From Pseudomonas oryzihabitans NBRC 102199 (GTDB lineage: Bacteria > Pseudomonadota > Gammaproteobacteria > Pseudomonadales > Pseudomonadaceae), in the NCBI RefSeq assembly GCF_000730625.1, contig NZ_BBIT01000002.1, positions 744,001 to 808,000 of the forward strand: DNA of 64,000 nt, written 5' to 3'. A program made the position numbers and the translations under genes. Within the stretch, counting starts at the first letter, position 1, and each line of letters begins with the position of its first letter. The notes under the pieces are model-generated. The model had not been told where the DNA came from, ran no database searches, and worked only from the letters and a program-made list of their open reading frames with translations. Below are positions 46,882-56,126 of the stretch, piece by piece.

Positions 46882-47582
46882 AGCTGGAGGATCTGCCGCT
46901 GCTCAAGGGCGCGCCTCTGCAGGGACACCGGCTGGTCAACTCCAAGTTTCCACCCATCGCTCTATTCGATGACGTAGCCGATACCGAAGATTTCGAAACG
47001 CTCTACCAACTCCAGGCGCTGACCAACCCGCGTCTGCAGAACGAGCTGGGACGTCTGGAGCTGATCCCGCGTGACCAGATTCCCTTCGGCATTCCTGGCT
47101 GTTCCTATGCAACGGCCCCCTTCACCCACGTCAACCCTGCAGGTACACGCTTCAGCGATGGCAGCTTCGGCGTTCTTTATCTTGCCGATCACGCCGATAC
47201 GGCGCTGGCCGAGGTTCGCCATCACCAGGAAGCCTATTGGTCGAAGGTGCCGACGCTGAAGTACGAGCGCTTCGTCTTCCGCAATCTGACGGTGAGCTTT
47301 TCCGACCAGGGACTGCGCGACGCCCTGGTGCTGGACGCCGCCGATCCCATCTATGAGCCCGACGACTATGGTGCGGCGCGCAGCCTGGGCGCCGCCGCCA
47401 AACGCACTGGCTGCCCGGGGCTGCGCTATCGCTCGGTACGCCGTGCCGCGGGTCATTGCTGGGCGCTACTGACTCCCCGGCTGGTCACCGCTGTCATCCA
47501 GGCGGCGCCGGTCGAGATGATCTGGAACGGCGGCATCATCGCCATCAACCGCATCACCGCCGTGCCGGGCGAGGCTGGCTGA
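46875..47582 (+). CDS. RES-domain toxin
   Basis: Protein of 235 residues beginning at GTG 46875, seven bases inside the antitoxin gene; GAGG at 46865-46868 can serve as its ribosome site. The RES core shows GHRLVNSKFPP, GRFSDG-like TRFSDGSFGVLYLADHADTA, LAEVRHHQEAYW (conserved Glu), and the late VIQAAPVEMIWNGG. Characterised relatives such as MbcT degrade NAD+ to stop growth. Same operon as its antitoxin. Confidence 0.86.
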   Translation: MVKLEDLPLLKGAPLQGHRLVNSKFPPIALFDDVADTEDFETLYQLQALTNPRLQNELGRLELIPRDQIPFGIPGCSYATAPFTHVNPAGTRFSDGSFGVLYLADHADTALAEVRHHQEAYWSKVPTLKYERFVFRNLTVSFSDQGLRDALVLDAADPIYEPDDYGAARSLGAAAKRTGCPGLRYRSVRRAAGHCWALLTPRLVTAVIQAAPVEMIWNGGIIAINRITAVPGEAG

Positions 47583-47588
47583 CCGCCC

Positions 47589-48956
47589 TCACGCGTGGGT
47601 CAGATACCAGCGCCAGTCCTGCTCGCCCACCTCGGCCATGAATTGCCGGTACTCCGCGCGCTTGATGGCGAGGTACACCTCGATGAAGCGCTCCCCCAGT
47701 GCCTCCCGGATCCAGCTGGAGCGCTCCAGCGCCTGTAGCGCGGTCAGCCAGTCGGTGGGCAGGAAGTCGGTGGCCTGCTCGTAGCCATTGCCGACAGTGG
47801 CCGGCCCCGGATCGCGTTCGTCACGGATGCCTTCATGGATGGCGGCGAGGATGGCCGCGGCCGCCAGATAGGGATTGGCATCGGCGCCACAGATGCGGTG
47901 CTCGATGTGGCGACCGCTGGCCGGACCGCCGGGTACGCGCAGGGACACGCTGCGGTTGTTGACCCCCCAGCTCTTGGCCAGCGGCGCATAGCTGTTGGCC
48001 TGGAAGCGGCGGTAGGAGTTGGCGTTGGGACAGAAGATCGCCAGGGCATCCAGCATCCGGTGCTGCATGCCACCGATGGAGTGGCGCAGCAGCGGCGTGC
48101 CCTGAGGGTCTTCGCTGGCATAGAGGTTGTTGCCCGCGGCGTCGGCGAGGCTGACGTGCAGGTGCAGGCCACTGCCGGCCTGGTCGCCGAACGGCTTGGC
48201 CATGAAGCAGGCCTGCAGGCCATGACGGTTAGCGACCCCCTTGACCAGGCGCTTGTAGCGAATGCCCTCGTCGATGGCCTGAAGGGCATCGACGCGGTGC
48301 AGCAGGGTCAATTCGAGCTGGCCGGGGGCGTATTCGGAGATGGCCGTGCGCACCGGCAGGCCCTGCACCTCGCAGGCGGCGTAGAGGTCGTCGAGAAAGG
48401 GCTGCAGCTGCTCCAGTTCGTAGACCCCATAGACCTGCGGCGAGCCGGGTCGTACGCCATTCATCTGCAGCGCCGGTTGCGGCCGGCCCTGGGCGTCGCG
48501 GGTGCGGTCGAGCAGATAGAACTCCAGCTCCACCGCCATCACCGGCTGGAAGCCGTCGGCCTGCAGCCGCTCGATCACCCGTACCAGGGCATGCCGGGGA
48601 TCGGCGGGGGTGGCCGGCAGGCCCTGGGTCGGGTGCATGCTCACCTGCACCTGGCCGGTCGGGGTGCTGCGCCAGGGTTGCAGGGTCAGGCTGCCGGGCA
48701 GCGGATAGGTCCAGCAGTCGACATCGGCGACCTCCCAGACCAGGCCGGTGGCCTCGACGTCCTCCCCCTGCAGGGTCAGCGCCAGGATGGAGCTGGGCAG
48801 CGGCCGGCCCTCCTCGTAGATGGCCAGCAATTCGTCACGGTGCAGCAGCTTGCCGCGCGGCACGCCATTGGCGTCGATCAGCATGAGTTCGATGCTGCGC
48901 ACCTCGGGGTGGGCGGCGAGGAAGTCACGGGCTTCCTGGGCGTCGGCGAAGTTCAT
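47589..48956 (-). CDS. glutamine synthetase-like gamma-glutamyl-amine ligase
   Basis: Protein of 455 residues in the GlnA3/PuuA/IpuC group. Motifs: AVELEFYLLD, KPFGDQAGSGLHLHVSL (metal site), NSYRRFQANSYAPLAKSWGV then NNRSVSLRVPGG, and HRICGADANPYLAAAAILAA. It lacks the adenylylation-loop features of true GlnA. Expected reaction: ATP-dependent linking of glutamate to an amine. It overlaps the aminotransferase by four bases, so it belongs to an amine-catabolic set, but the amine is not known. Confidence 0.85.
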   Translation of the reverse strand: MNFADAQEARDFLAAHPEVRSIELMLIDANGVPRGKLLHRDELLAIYEEGRPLPSSILALTLQGEDVEATGLVWEVADVDCWTYPLPGSLTLQPWRSTPTGQVQVSMHPTQGLPATPADPRHALVRVIERLQADGFQPVMAVELEFYLLDRTRDAQGRPQPALQMNGVRPGSPQVYGVYELEQLQPFLDDLYAACEVQGLPVRTAISEYAPGQLELTLLHRVDALQAIDEGIRYKRLVKGVANRHGLQACFMAKPFGDQAGSGLHLHVSLADAAGNNLYASEDPQGTPLLRHSIGGMQHRMLDALAIFCPNANSYRRFQANSYAPLAKSWGVNNRSVSLRVPGGPASGRHIEHRICGADANPYLAAAAILAAIHEGIRDERDPGPATVGNGYEQATDFLPTDWLTALQALERSSWIREALGERFIEVYLAIKRAEYRQFMAEVGEQDWRWYLTHA

Positions 48957-50353
48957 GGCTGACACTCCCGGGCGCTGGGCAACGCCAGGAGCTCGCCAAG
49001 AGCCTGGTCGAGGGTGGCCAGCAGGCGGTCGACGTCCGCCGCTTCGAGATCCGGGCAGCACAGGGTCATGTTGTGGAAGGGGGTGATGAGGATGCCCCGG
49101 TTGATCAGGTAGAGGTGCAGCGCCTGCTGCAGGCTGTCGTGGAAGGCGGCTTCCGCCTCGGCGCCGGTGGTGGGCGGCGTGGCGCAGAATTGGAATTCGC
49201 AGCGGGCGCCCAGCTCCGTCACCGACCAGGCCAGGCCATGGCGGGCGATCACCTCGCGCAGGCCGGCGGCCAGTCGCGCCGCCAGCGGCAGCATCCGTGC
49301 ATAGGCGGCCGGGGTCATGACCTCTTCCAAGCTGACGCGCAGGCAGCGCATGGCCAGGGCATTGGCCGACAGCGTCGTGCCCATGCCGCTGTGCCCATGG
49401 CCGTGGCTGGTCTCGCTGGCATGCTGCTGCGCCAGGCGCATGGCCTGCGCCATCTCGTGGCTGCAGCCATAGGCCGAACAGGGCACGCCACCGGCGATGG
49501 GCTTGCCGAAGGTGATGAAGTCCGGCTGGAGATTCCAGGCACGGGTGCAGCCGCCGGGACCGGTGGACAGGGTATGGGTCTCGTCGATGATCAGCAGGGT
49601 GCCGTACTGCCGGGTCAGGGCGCGGACCTGCTCCATGAACCCCGGGGCGGGCAGCACCATGCCGATGTTGGTCATGGCCGGCTCGCAGATCAGCGCGGCG
49701 ACGTCGCCTTTCGCCAGTGCCGCCTCCAGCGCCGCGAGGTCGTTGAAGGGCACCGCCCGGCTGGTCTCGGCCAGGTTGTGGGCCTGGCCGATCAGGCCGC
49801 CGCGGTGCACGGTACGCCCCTCCTGATGGCGCACCATGACATCGTCGACGGTGCCGTGATAGCAGCCGTCGAACACCAGCAGCATCTTGCGATTGGTGAT
49901 GGCGCGCGCCCAGCGGATGACATAGCGGTTGGCATCGGTGGCGGTGGTCGCTACCTGCCAAAATGGCAGGCCGAAGCGCTCGGCGAGCAGTTCCCCGGCG
50001 ACCACGGCATCCTCGCCGGGCAGCATGGTGGTGAGTCCGCGGGCGCCCTGCTCGGCCAGGGCCCGGGCGATGGGCGCCGGTGAATGGCCGAACATGCTGC
50101 CGGTGTCGCCCAGGCAGAAGTCGATATATTCGTGGCCATCGACGTCATGGAAGCGCGAGCCCTGGGCATGGCTGACGAACAGCGCACTGGGCATCGACCA
50201 GTCGTTCATCCAGTGCATGGGCACACCGCCGAACAGCGAGTGCCGGGCGCGCTCGGCCAGGGCCAGGGACTTGGGATTGCGCGCCAGGAAGCGCTCGCGT
50301 TCGGCCGCGACGAAGCTCTGCACGGCGGCTTCGCTGATACCACTGGTGGTCAT
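48953..50353 (-). CDS. class III aminotransferase, glutamate-1-semialdehyde aminomutase-like
   Basis: PLP enzyme of 466 residues from MTTSGISEAAVQSFVAAERE. Seen: FDGCYHGTVDDVMV, IIDETHTLSTGPGG (PLP ring Asp region) and the Schiff-base Lys in FITFGKPIAGGVPCSAYGCS. It resembles GSA aminomutase-like transaminases rather than HemL itself: it is longer and sits in an operon with a gamma-glutamyl-amine ligase and two SDRs. Probably transaminates an amino compound made or used in that pathway. Confidence 0.83.
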   Translation of the reverse strand: MTTSGISEAAVQSFVAAERERFLARNPKSLALAERARHSLFGGVPMHWMNDWSMPSALFVSHAQGSRFHDVDGHEYIDFCLGDTGSMFGHSPAPIARALAEQGARGLTTMLPGEDAVVAGELLAERFGLPFWQVATTATDANRYVIRWARAITNRKMLLVFDGCYHGTVDDVMVRHQEGRTVHRGGLIGQAHNLAETSRAVPFNDLAALEAALAKGDVAALICEPAMTNIGMVLPAPGFMEQVRALTRQYGTLLIIDETHTLSTGPGGCTRAWNLQPDFITFGKPIAGGVPCSAYGCSHEMAQAMRLAQQHASETSHGHGHSGMGTTLSANALAMRCLRVSLEEVMTPAAYARMLPLAARLAAGLREVIARHGLAWSVTELGARCEFQFCATPPTTGAEAEAAFHDSLQQALHLYLINRGILITPFHNMTLCCPDLEAADVDRLLATLDQALGELLALPSARECQP

Positions 50354-50393
50354 TTCGGACTCCTCTTGGGGTGGAGGGCGAATCGGCTCGGGC

Positions 50394-51149
50394 TCAGTGC
50401 CCGGCCGAGACGCCGCAATCGATGGCCAGGTCTGCGCCGGTGATGGAGCGGGCGGCGGGTTGGCACAGGAAAAAGGCCAGCTCGGCGACCTCCTCGGGCT
50501 GGATGAAGCGCGCCGCTTCACCTTGCGGATACTTGGCCAACAGGTCCTGCAGGTAGGCGGCGGGATTGCCGTCGCCATAGCGCTCGGCCTGAAAGCTCAG
50601 CATGGGCGTCGCCACATCGCCGGGGGAGATGCTGTTGCAGCGCACCCCGCTGGGCGCCAGATCCAGGGCCAGGGCCTTGGTCATCAGGGTCACCGCCCCC
50701 TTGCTGGCGCAGTAGACGGCGGCATTGCGATTGCCCTGGCGACCGGCATCGCTGCTCAGGTTGACGATGGCGCCCCGGGTGTCCCGCAGCGCGGGAATGG
50801 CCGCGGCGCAGAGAAAGAAGCTGGCCTTCAGATTGACGTCCAGCACCAGGTCGAAGTCTTCCTCGCTGAAGGTCTCGGCTGGGCCTTCGCGCCAGACACC
50901 GGCGCAATTGACCAAGGCGTCGAGCCGACCGAGGCGGTTGAGGGCGCTGGCGACCACCTCCCGGCTGGCGCTGGCCTGGCGCAGGTCGGCGGCGTGCTGG
51001 CCGGCAAGGCCACCTTCGGCCTCGAGCGCCGCCAGGGCCGCGCCATCGAGATCGGTACCGAAGACCCGCCAGCCGGCCTGCAGAAAGTGCGCACGCACCG
51101 CCTGGCCGATGCCCCCCAAAACCCCGCTGATCAGCACGACTGGCTGCAT
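50394..51149 (-). CDS. short-chain dehydrogenase/reductase
   Basis: Protein of 251 residues starting MQPVVLISGVLGGIGQAVRA. Cofactor motif SGVLGGIG, NNAG-equivalent VNCAG, catalytic Ser in VNLSSDAG and YxxxK in VYCASKGAV; SPGDVATPM after the catalytic helix. The acidic FGTDLDG after strand 2 suggests NAD rather than NADP. One base separates it from the stop of the upstream SDR. Substrate unknown, probably an alcohol or ketone of the same pathway. Confidence 0.85.
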   Translation of the reverse strand: MQPVVLISGVLGGIGQAVRAHFLQAGWRVFGTDLDGAALAALEAEGGLAGQHAADLRQASASREVVASALNRLGRLDALVNCAGVWREGPAETFSEEDFDLVLDVNLKASFFLCAAAIPALRDTRGAIVNLSSDAGRQGNRNAAVYCASKGAVTLMTKALALDLAPSGVRCNSISPGDVATPMLSFQAERYGDGNPAAYLQDLLAKYPQGEAARFIQPEEVAELAFFLCQPAARSITGADLAIDCGVSAGH

Positions 51150-51150
51150 G

Positions 51151-51927
51151 TCAGGCCCCCTTGTTTTCGATGCGGCTGTTGCCACCGTCCACCACTAGGT
51201 ATTCCCCGGTGATGTAGCTGGCCTCGGACGAAGCCAGGAAGGCCACCGCCGCGGCGACCTCGGCGGGACGACCGGCGCGGCCCACGGGCACCCGGGTCGC
51301 GGCCTGCAATTCTTCCGGCAGGCTGGAGGCGGTCTCGATCCAGCCGGGCGCCACGGCGTTGACCGTGATGCCCTGCCCGGCCACCTCCAGCGCCAGACTC
51401 ATGTTCATGCCGACCATGGCCGCCTTGGCCGCGCTGTAGGCCGCGGCCTGCGGAATGCCCGCCCGGGTGCCGGTGGCGGAACTGACGTGGACGATGCGGC
51501 CATAGCCGCGCGCCTGCATGCCGGGCAATACGGCGCGGGTCAGCAAGAAGGCCGTGGTCAGGTTGCGCGCCAAGGTCAGATTCCAGTCGGCCAGAGTCAT
51601 CCGCGCCACCTCGACCAGGGGCTCGGGACTGCCCTGCATGGCCATGCCGGCATTGTTGACCAGGATGTCGATACGGCCCCAGCGCGCCTCGGCCCACTGG
51701 CAGAACTCGCCAACGGCCGTCTCCTCGGTGAGATCCAGCGCCCGGCCTTCGGCGGTGAAGCCGGCGGCGCGCAACTCCGCCACCCGCTCGGCGATCCGGG
51801 CGCTGCTGGCGGTGACGATCAACCGCGCCCCCGCCGCGCCCAGGCGCCGGGCGATCGCCATGCCGATACCGGATTCGCTGCCGGCACCACTGATCAGGGC
51901 CACCTGGCCCGCCATCGACTCGCTCAT
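51151..51927 (-). CDS. short-chain dehydrogenase/reductase, first gene of the amine-catabolic operon
   Basis: Protein of 258 residues: cofactor motif SGAGSESGIGMAIARRL, LVNNAGMAM, catalytic Ser in VHVSSATG and YSAAK. Ends EYLVVDGGNSRIENKGA. It is the most upstream gene of a four-gene minus-strand unit (SDR, SDR, aminotransferase, GS-like ligase) and diverges from a LysR regulator. Confidence 0.85.
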   Translation of the reverse strand: MSESMAGQVALISGAGSESGIGMAIARRLGAAGARLIVTASSARIAERVAELRAAGFTAEGRALDLTEETAVGEFCQWAEARWGRIDILVNNAGMAMQGSPEPLVEVARMTLADWNLTLARNLTTAFLLTRAVLPGMQARGYGRIVHVSSATGTRAGIPQAAAYSAAKAAMVGMNMSLALEVAGQGITVNAVAPGWIETASSLPEELQAATRVPVGRAGRPAEVAAAVAFLASSEASYITGEYLVVDGGNSRIENKGA

Positions 51928-51988
51928 GTGGCTGTCTCCGTTGTGGTCTGCTGGACTCTAAGCCGGTCTGACTGATACAAAAAGACGA

Positions 51989-52001
51989 TCGTTATCAACG
52001 A
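51989..52001. promoter_or_regulatory. small palindrome in the SDR/LysR divergent gap
   Basis: TCGTT (51989-51993) and AACGA (51997-52001) are inverse copies with a 3-base spacer, starting 24 bases before the LysR start. Suitable as an autoregulatory site but short. Confidence 0.35.
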
Positions 52002-52012
52002 AATTGACAACC

Positions 52013-52909
52013 ATGGCCTTTACCAGCGAAGCGCTCCGGGTCTTTCTCGCCGTGATCGACGAGGGCTCCTTTTCCGCCGCGGCTCGCGTCCTGGGGCGGG
52101 TGCCCTCCGCGGTGAATATGGCGATCTCCCAACTGGAAGCCGAGCTGGACCTGGTGCTGTTCGATCGCGCCACCCGGAAGGCCTTGCCGACCCCCGCCGC
52201 GCGCGCCCTCGAACCCCAGGCGCGGCAGGTGGCCAGCCAGCTCACGTTGCTCGACGCCCATGCCCTGCAATTGCACGCAGGCCTTGAGCGGCGCTTCGTG
52301 CTGGTGATGGCGCCGGAGTTGCAGACCGGCGCCTGGAGCCGCCCGCTGGTGACCCTGGCCGAGGAATTTCCGGCCTTGGAAATCGAGATCCGCTCGGCCG
52401 CCCGCGCCGAGGCGATCCGCCTGCTGCACGAGGGCAGCGTGGACATGGCGCTGATCTTCGAGCGCCCGGGCATCAACGCGCTGGAAGGTTTCGCCGAGGC
52501 TGGGAGCCAGTTGCTCACAGCGGTGGCCGCGCCCGGCTATCCCGCCTCCCGCCAGGATCGGCCACTGGGCGAAACGCTGATGGCCGATACCCGCCAGATC
52601 GTGGCGGCCGGGGGCGACCGTAATGCCTCGGACCCGCAGATCGTGCTGTCGCAACGGGTCTGGCTGACCGACAGCTACCTGGCGACGCTGGACCTGGTGC
52701 AGGCCGGGCTGGGCTGGGCCTATCTGCCCCACCCGCTGGTGCGGCCGCTGATCGCCGCCGGCCTGCTCGAGCAGGTGCAATTCGACAACATGGCCAGCCA
52801 GATCCGCCGCTGGATCGACGTCATCTGGATCAAGAATCGCCCCCTGGGCCTGGGCGCGCGCCGCTACCTAGAGTTGTTGCGCGAGCAGATCGGCACCAAG
52901 CCGGAATAG
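52013..52909 (+). CDS. LysR-family regulator of the amine-catabolic operon
   Basis: Protein of 298 residues from ATG at 52013; a TTG nine bases earlier is possible. LysR HTH (about 3-60, EGSFSAAARVLGRVPSAVNM) and effector domain with GLGWAYLPHPLVRPLIAAGL. Divergent from the SDR-SDR-aminotransferase-ligase operon. It converges with the RraA-like gene, leaving only five bases between the stops. Confidence 0.85.
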   Translation: MAFTSEALRVFLAVIDEGSFSAAARVLGRVPSAVNMAISQLEAELDLVLFDRATRKALPTPAARALEPQARQVASQLTLLDAHALQLHAGLERRFVLVMAPELQTGAWSRPLVTLAEEFPALEIEIRSAARAEAIRLLHEGSVDMALIFERPGINALEGFAEAGSQLLTAVAAPGYPASRQDRPLGETLMADTRQIVAAGGDRNASDPQIVLSQRVWLTDSYLATLDLVQAGLGWAYLPHPLVRPLIAAGLLEQVQFDNMASQIRRWIDVIWIKNRPLGLGARRYLELLREQIGTKPE

Positions 52910-52914
52910 CGGCT

Positions 52915-53526
52915 TCAGCGCCCTTCGGTCAGCCGCTGTAGCAGCTGCGCGCGCCGTGCCTGGTCCGCGGCCTCCTTGGCCAGCGCACCGGGCAGCAAGG
53001 CTGCGGCCCGCGCGGGCGACAGGACGAACAGGCCATCGTCGTCTCCGAGGGCCAGGTCACCGGGGCAGACGCGGGTCTCGCCGAGCTGCAGTTCGACGTT
53101 CAATTCGCCCAGCGCCTCGCCACCCTGGGTGGTGACGGCGCTGATACGGCGGTGGAAGACCGGCAGGCCGAGTTGACGAAGCGCCTGGACGTCGGTGATG
53201 GCGCCATTCACCACCACGCCGGCCAGGCCCTTGATCAAGGCGGCCAGGGTGCGCAATTCGCCCCAGCAGGCGCAGTGGGGATCGCCCACGGCCTCGATCA
53301 CCAGGACGTCGCCCGGGCGACTGGCGATCAGAGCCTCGCGCAACAGGGCGCCATGGGGTAAGGGAATGCGCGCCGTCACCACCCGGCCCAGCAGACGCGT
53401 ATTGGCCACCACCGGCATGAGTTCGGGCAGATAGCCCGTGCGCCCGAGATGGCCCAGGGTCGAGGCGGCTACCTCGGCGTACCCGGCGATCAGTTCGGCC
53501 GGCAGCTCGCTCAGGGGGCCGGGCAT
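52915..53526 (-). CDS. RraA-like protein with altered active-site motif
   Basis: Protein of 203 residues with the RraA/HMG-aldolase fold pattern: IPLPHGALLREALIASRPGD and GDPHCACWGELRTLAALIKG followed by LAGVVVNGAITDVQALRQLG. Active family aldolases have Arg-Asp after that glycine (DGAVRD type); here it is Thr111-Asp112, so the Arg that binds pyruvate is missing. It overlaps the FhuF-like gene by 16 bases and lies at the end of the achromobactin unit, with which it is probably co-transcribed. Role unknown. Confidence 0.72.
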   Translation of the reverse strand: MPGPLSELPAELIAGYAEVAASTLGHLGRTGYLPELMPVVANTRLLGRVVTARIPLPHGALLREALIASRPGDVLVIEAVGDPHCACWGELRTLAALIKGLAGVVVNGAITDVQALRQLGLPVFHRRISAVTTQGGEALGELNVELQLGETRVCPGDLALGDDDGLFVLSPARAAALLPGALAKEAADQARRAQLLQRLTEGR

Positions 53527-54296
53527 GCGGCCTCCCGGGGGCGGATCAGCGGGCAGTTGCTGCAGTATTCGGCGGGCGCCGTGGCCTGGTAGTAGAAGCA
53601 GCAGGTGCGCCGGAAGCGAACGGGGCGCCCAAGGGTATTGGCCGTCGCAGGCCGGCGGAACTGCGCCAGCGGATTGGTCTCCAGCCCAAGTTCCGCCGGC
53701 GTCGCCGCCAGCAGCCAGGCGAAATCCTCGGCGCAGCGGGCGCGAATGGCCGGATCATCGAGTTCGGCGAGGCGCCGGTCGTACAGCGAATAGAGCCGCA
53801 CCGCGGCGTTCTCCCAGAGGATGCGGGGCGAGACGCGGCCAACCCGCGCCAGAGTCTCCCAGAGCGGCCGCAGCAGCTCGCCGAACAGGGTGCGGGCCAG
53901 TAGTGCTCGGGCCGTGGCGTGATCCTCCAAGGCGGGCAGCGGCCGGGTATCGCTCAACGGCAGGGCCGATCGCCAGCGCCCCTGGACGTGGCCATCCTCG
54001 ATCCAGACATTGCCCGGCGTCAGGTCCAGGCACCGGTCATAGGCCGACAGGGCCTGGAAGGCCACCCCGGTGGTGAGAAAGCCCAGCCGTTTGGTCAACA
54101 GCGACGCCGCGACCCGCCGGGTAGGCGCTGCCATCCGCTCCGCCAGGTCGTCGAGCAACTCGGCGCAGCGTGCGGCGTCCAGCCAGGCGGCCACCGGCTG
54201 GCTGTGCTGCCCGTCGCGCTCACTGGCTTCGCGCAGGCCGAAGGTGGCGCGCAACTCGTCCCGCTGGGCGCTGTCGAGGGCGGGCCTCAGGCACAT
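53511..54296 (-). CDS. FhuF-type ferric-siderophore reductase
   Basis: Protein of 261 residues. The C-terminal CC-x11-C-x2-C pattern (Cys232, Cys233, Cys245, Cys248) is the [2Fe-2S] site of the FhuF family; the start [20 protein letters not shown] overlaps the cbrD end by ten bases. It probably releases iron from imported ferric achromobactin in the cytoplasm. Classical Dickeya clusters end at cbrD, so this added reductase and the RraA-like gene are extensions. Confidence 0.8.
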   Translation of the reverse strand: MCLRPALDSAQRDELRATFGLREASERDGQHSQPVAAWLDAARCAELLDDLAERMAAPTRRVAASLLTKRLGFLTTGVAFQALSAYDRCLDLTPGNVWIEDGHVQGRWRSALPLSDTRPLPALEDHATARALLARTLFGELLRPLWETLARVGRVSPRILWENAAVRLYSLYDRRLAELDDPAIRARCAEDFAWLLAATPAELGLETNPLAQFRRPATANTLGRPVRFRRTCCFYYQATAPAEYCSNCPLIRPREAACPAP

Positions 54297-55084
54297 GGCG
54301 GTACCTCGCGACCAAAGGGAATGCACAGCGGCGTGCCGAAATAGGGATCGGCGATGATCCGGCATTCCAGGGCGAACACTTCCCGGACCAGGGCTTCCGT
54401 CAATACCTCTGCGGGTGCGCCCTGGGCGAAGGCACGACGCTGATGGACGGCGACCAGGTGATCGGCGTAGCGGCAGGCGAGATTGAGATCGTGTAGCACC
54501 ATGACGATGGTCTTGCCCTCCTCCCGATTCAGCTGACGTAGCAGGTCCAGCACCTCGATCTGGTGCGCCAGGTCCAGGTAGGTGGTGGGCTCGTCCAGCA
54601 GCAGGCAATCGGTGTCCTGGGCCAGGGTCAGGGCGATCCAGGCGCGTTGGCGCTGACCGCCGGAGAGGTCGTCCACCGGCCGCTCCGCCAACGCCAGCAG
54701 GTCGGTGAGGCGCAGCGCCTTGTCCACCGCCGCGGCATCGTCCGCCGACCATTGGCGCATCCAGTTCTGGTAGGGATAGCGGCCCAGGCTCACCAGTTGC
54801 CGCACGCTTATGCCCTCGGGCGCCACCGGGGTCTGTGGCAGGACCGCCAGTTGCCGGGCCAGGGCGGCGGTGGACTGCCGGTGGATGTCCTGGCCGTCGA
54901 GCAGCACCTGGCCCTGGCGCGGTTCCAGCAGCCGGGCGCAGGCCTTGAGCAGGGTGCTCTTGCCGGAGCCGTTGCTGCCGATGAGAACCGAGACACGCCC
55001 CGGCGATAATTCGAGGTCGAGGGCCTCGATGATGGTCTGGGTGCCGTAGCCGAGGGTCAGGCCGCGGCTGGCCAGGGTTGCCAT
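54287..55084 (-). CDS. cbrD: ferric achromobactin ABC transporter ATP-binding protein
   Basis: Protein of 265 residues, FecE/FepC class: Walker [10 protein letters not shown] (about 37-45), signature [15 protein letters not shown], Walker [21 protein letters not shown]. Ten bases after the cbrC stop. Order cbrABCD after acsA is that of achromobactin loci. Confidence 0.88.
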   Translation of the reverse strand: MATLASRGLTLGYGTQTIIEALDLELSPGRVSVLIGSNGSGKSTLLKACARLLEPRQGQVLLDGQDIHRQSTAALARQLAVLPQTPVAPEGISVRQLVSLGRYPYQNWMRQWSADDAAAVDKALRLTDLLALAERPVDDLSGGQRQRAWIALTLAQDTDCLLLDEPTTYLDLAHQIEVLDLLRQLNREEGKTIVMVLHDLNLACRYADHLVAVHQRRAFAQGAPAEVLTEALVREVFALECRIIADPYFGTPLCIPFGREVPPCA

Positions 55085-55094
55085 GAAGACTCCT

Positions 55095-56126
55095 TCAGGG
55101 ACGCTGCCGGATCAGCAGGTAGAGGAAAAAGGGCGCCCCCAGGGCGGCGACGAAGATGCCGGCCGGCAGATCCAGGGGCAGGAACAGGGTACGACCCAGG
55201 AGGTCGGCGAGCATCACCAGCAACGCCCCCGCCAGGGCCGCCATCAGCGCCTGAGCGGCGAAACCCGCGGGCAGCAGGCGGCGGGCGATATGGGGCGCGA
55301 TGAGCCCGACGAAGGCGATGGCGCCCCCCCAGGCGATGGCGACGCCGGCCAGGGCCACGGCCAGCGCCAGCAAAGCCGCGCGCTGCCGCTGCAGGCGCAC
55401 CCCGAGGCCGCGGGCCAGGTCGTCGTCGAGTTGCGCCAGCACGGCGTGGCGCGCCAGGGCCGCCAGCGGCAGCAACAGGACCAGCCACCACAGCCCCAGG
55501 GCGCGCACCTCCGGCCAGCTGGCGCCATAGACGCTGCCGGTCAGCCAGACGTAGGCGGACAGCGTGGTGGTCAGCGGACTGAACACCAGCAGGAAGGTGG
55601 TGGCCGCGGCGAGCATGGCCGACACCCCTACCCCCACCAGCACCAGCCGCAACGGCGAGGCGCCATGGTTCCAGGCCAGGCCATAGACCAGCAGCGCCGC
55701 CAGGCCCGCACCGAGCATCGCGGCCAGCGGCAGAGCATGGGGCCCCAGGCTGCCGGCCAGAACCGCCAGATAGAAGACCGCCCCGGCGCTGGCGCCACTG
55801 GTGATGCCCAGCAGGTCCGGCGAGGCCAGGGGATTGCGCACCAGGCCCTGCAGCAGCAGGCCGGACACCGCCAGGGCGCTGCCGACCAGGGCGGCCAGCA
55901 ACGCCCGCGGCAGGCGCAGCTGCATGACGATGAAGCTCAGGCCGCCATGCGCGTCGTCGGCCAAGGCGGCCAGCACCTGGGTGGGCGTCAACCAGACCTT
56001 GCCCAGGCAGAGGCACAGCAGCAAGGCCGCCAGGGCCACCAGCGCGGCGACGGCGAGCCGCCCCAGGGTGGCCGGGGCCAGGCGGCGGGAGAAACGGCCG
56101 AGCCGCCAGACGATCTCAGCGGCCAT
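55095..56126 (-). CDS. cbrC: ferric achromobactin ABC transporter permease
   Basis: FecCD-family permease of 343 residues with about nine or ten membrane segments. Typical [40 protein letters not shown] and [17 protein letters not shown]. Overlaps cbrB by about eleven bases and pairs with it. Confidence 0.87.
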   Translation of the reverse strand: MAAEIVWRLGRFSRRLAPATLGRLAVAALVALAALLLCLCLGKVWLTPTQVLAALADDAHGGLSFIVMQLRLPRALLAALVGSALAVSGLLLQGLVRNPLASPDLLGITSGASAGAVFYLAVLAGSLGPHALPLAAMLGAGLAALLVYGLAWNHGASPLRLVLVGVGVSAMLAAATTFLLVFSPLTTTLSAYVWLTGSVYGASWPEVRALGLWWLVLLLPLAALARHAVLAQLDDDLARGLGVRLQRQRAALLALAVALAGVAIAWGGAIAFVGLIAPHIARRLLPAGFAAQALMAALAGALLVMLADLLGRTLFLPLDLPAGIFVAALGAPFFLYLLIRQRP

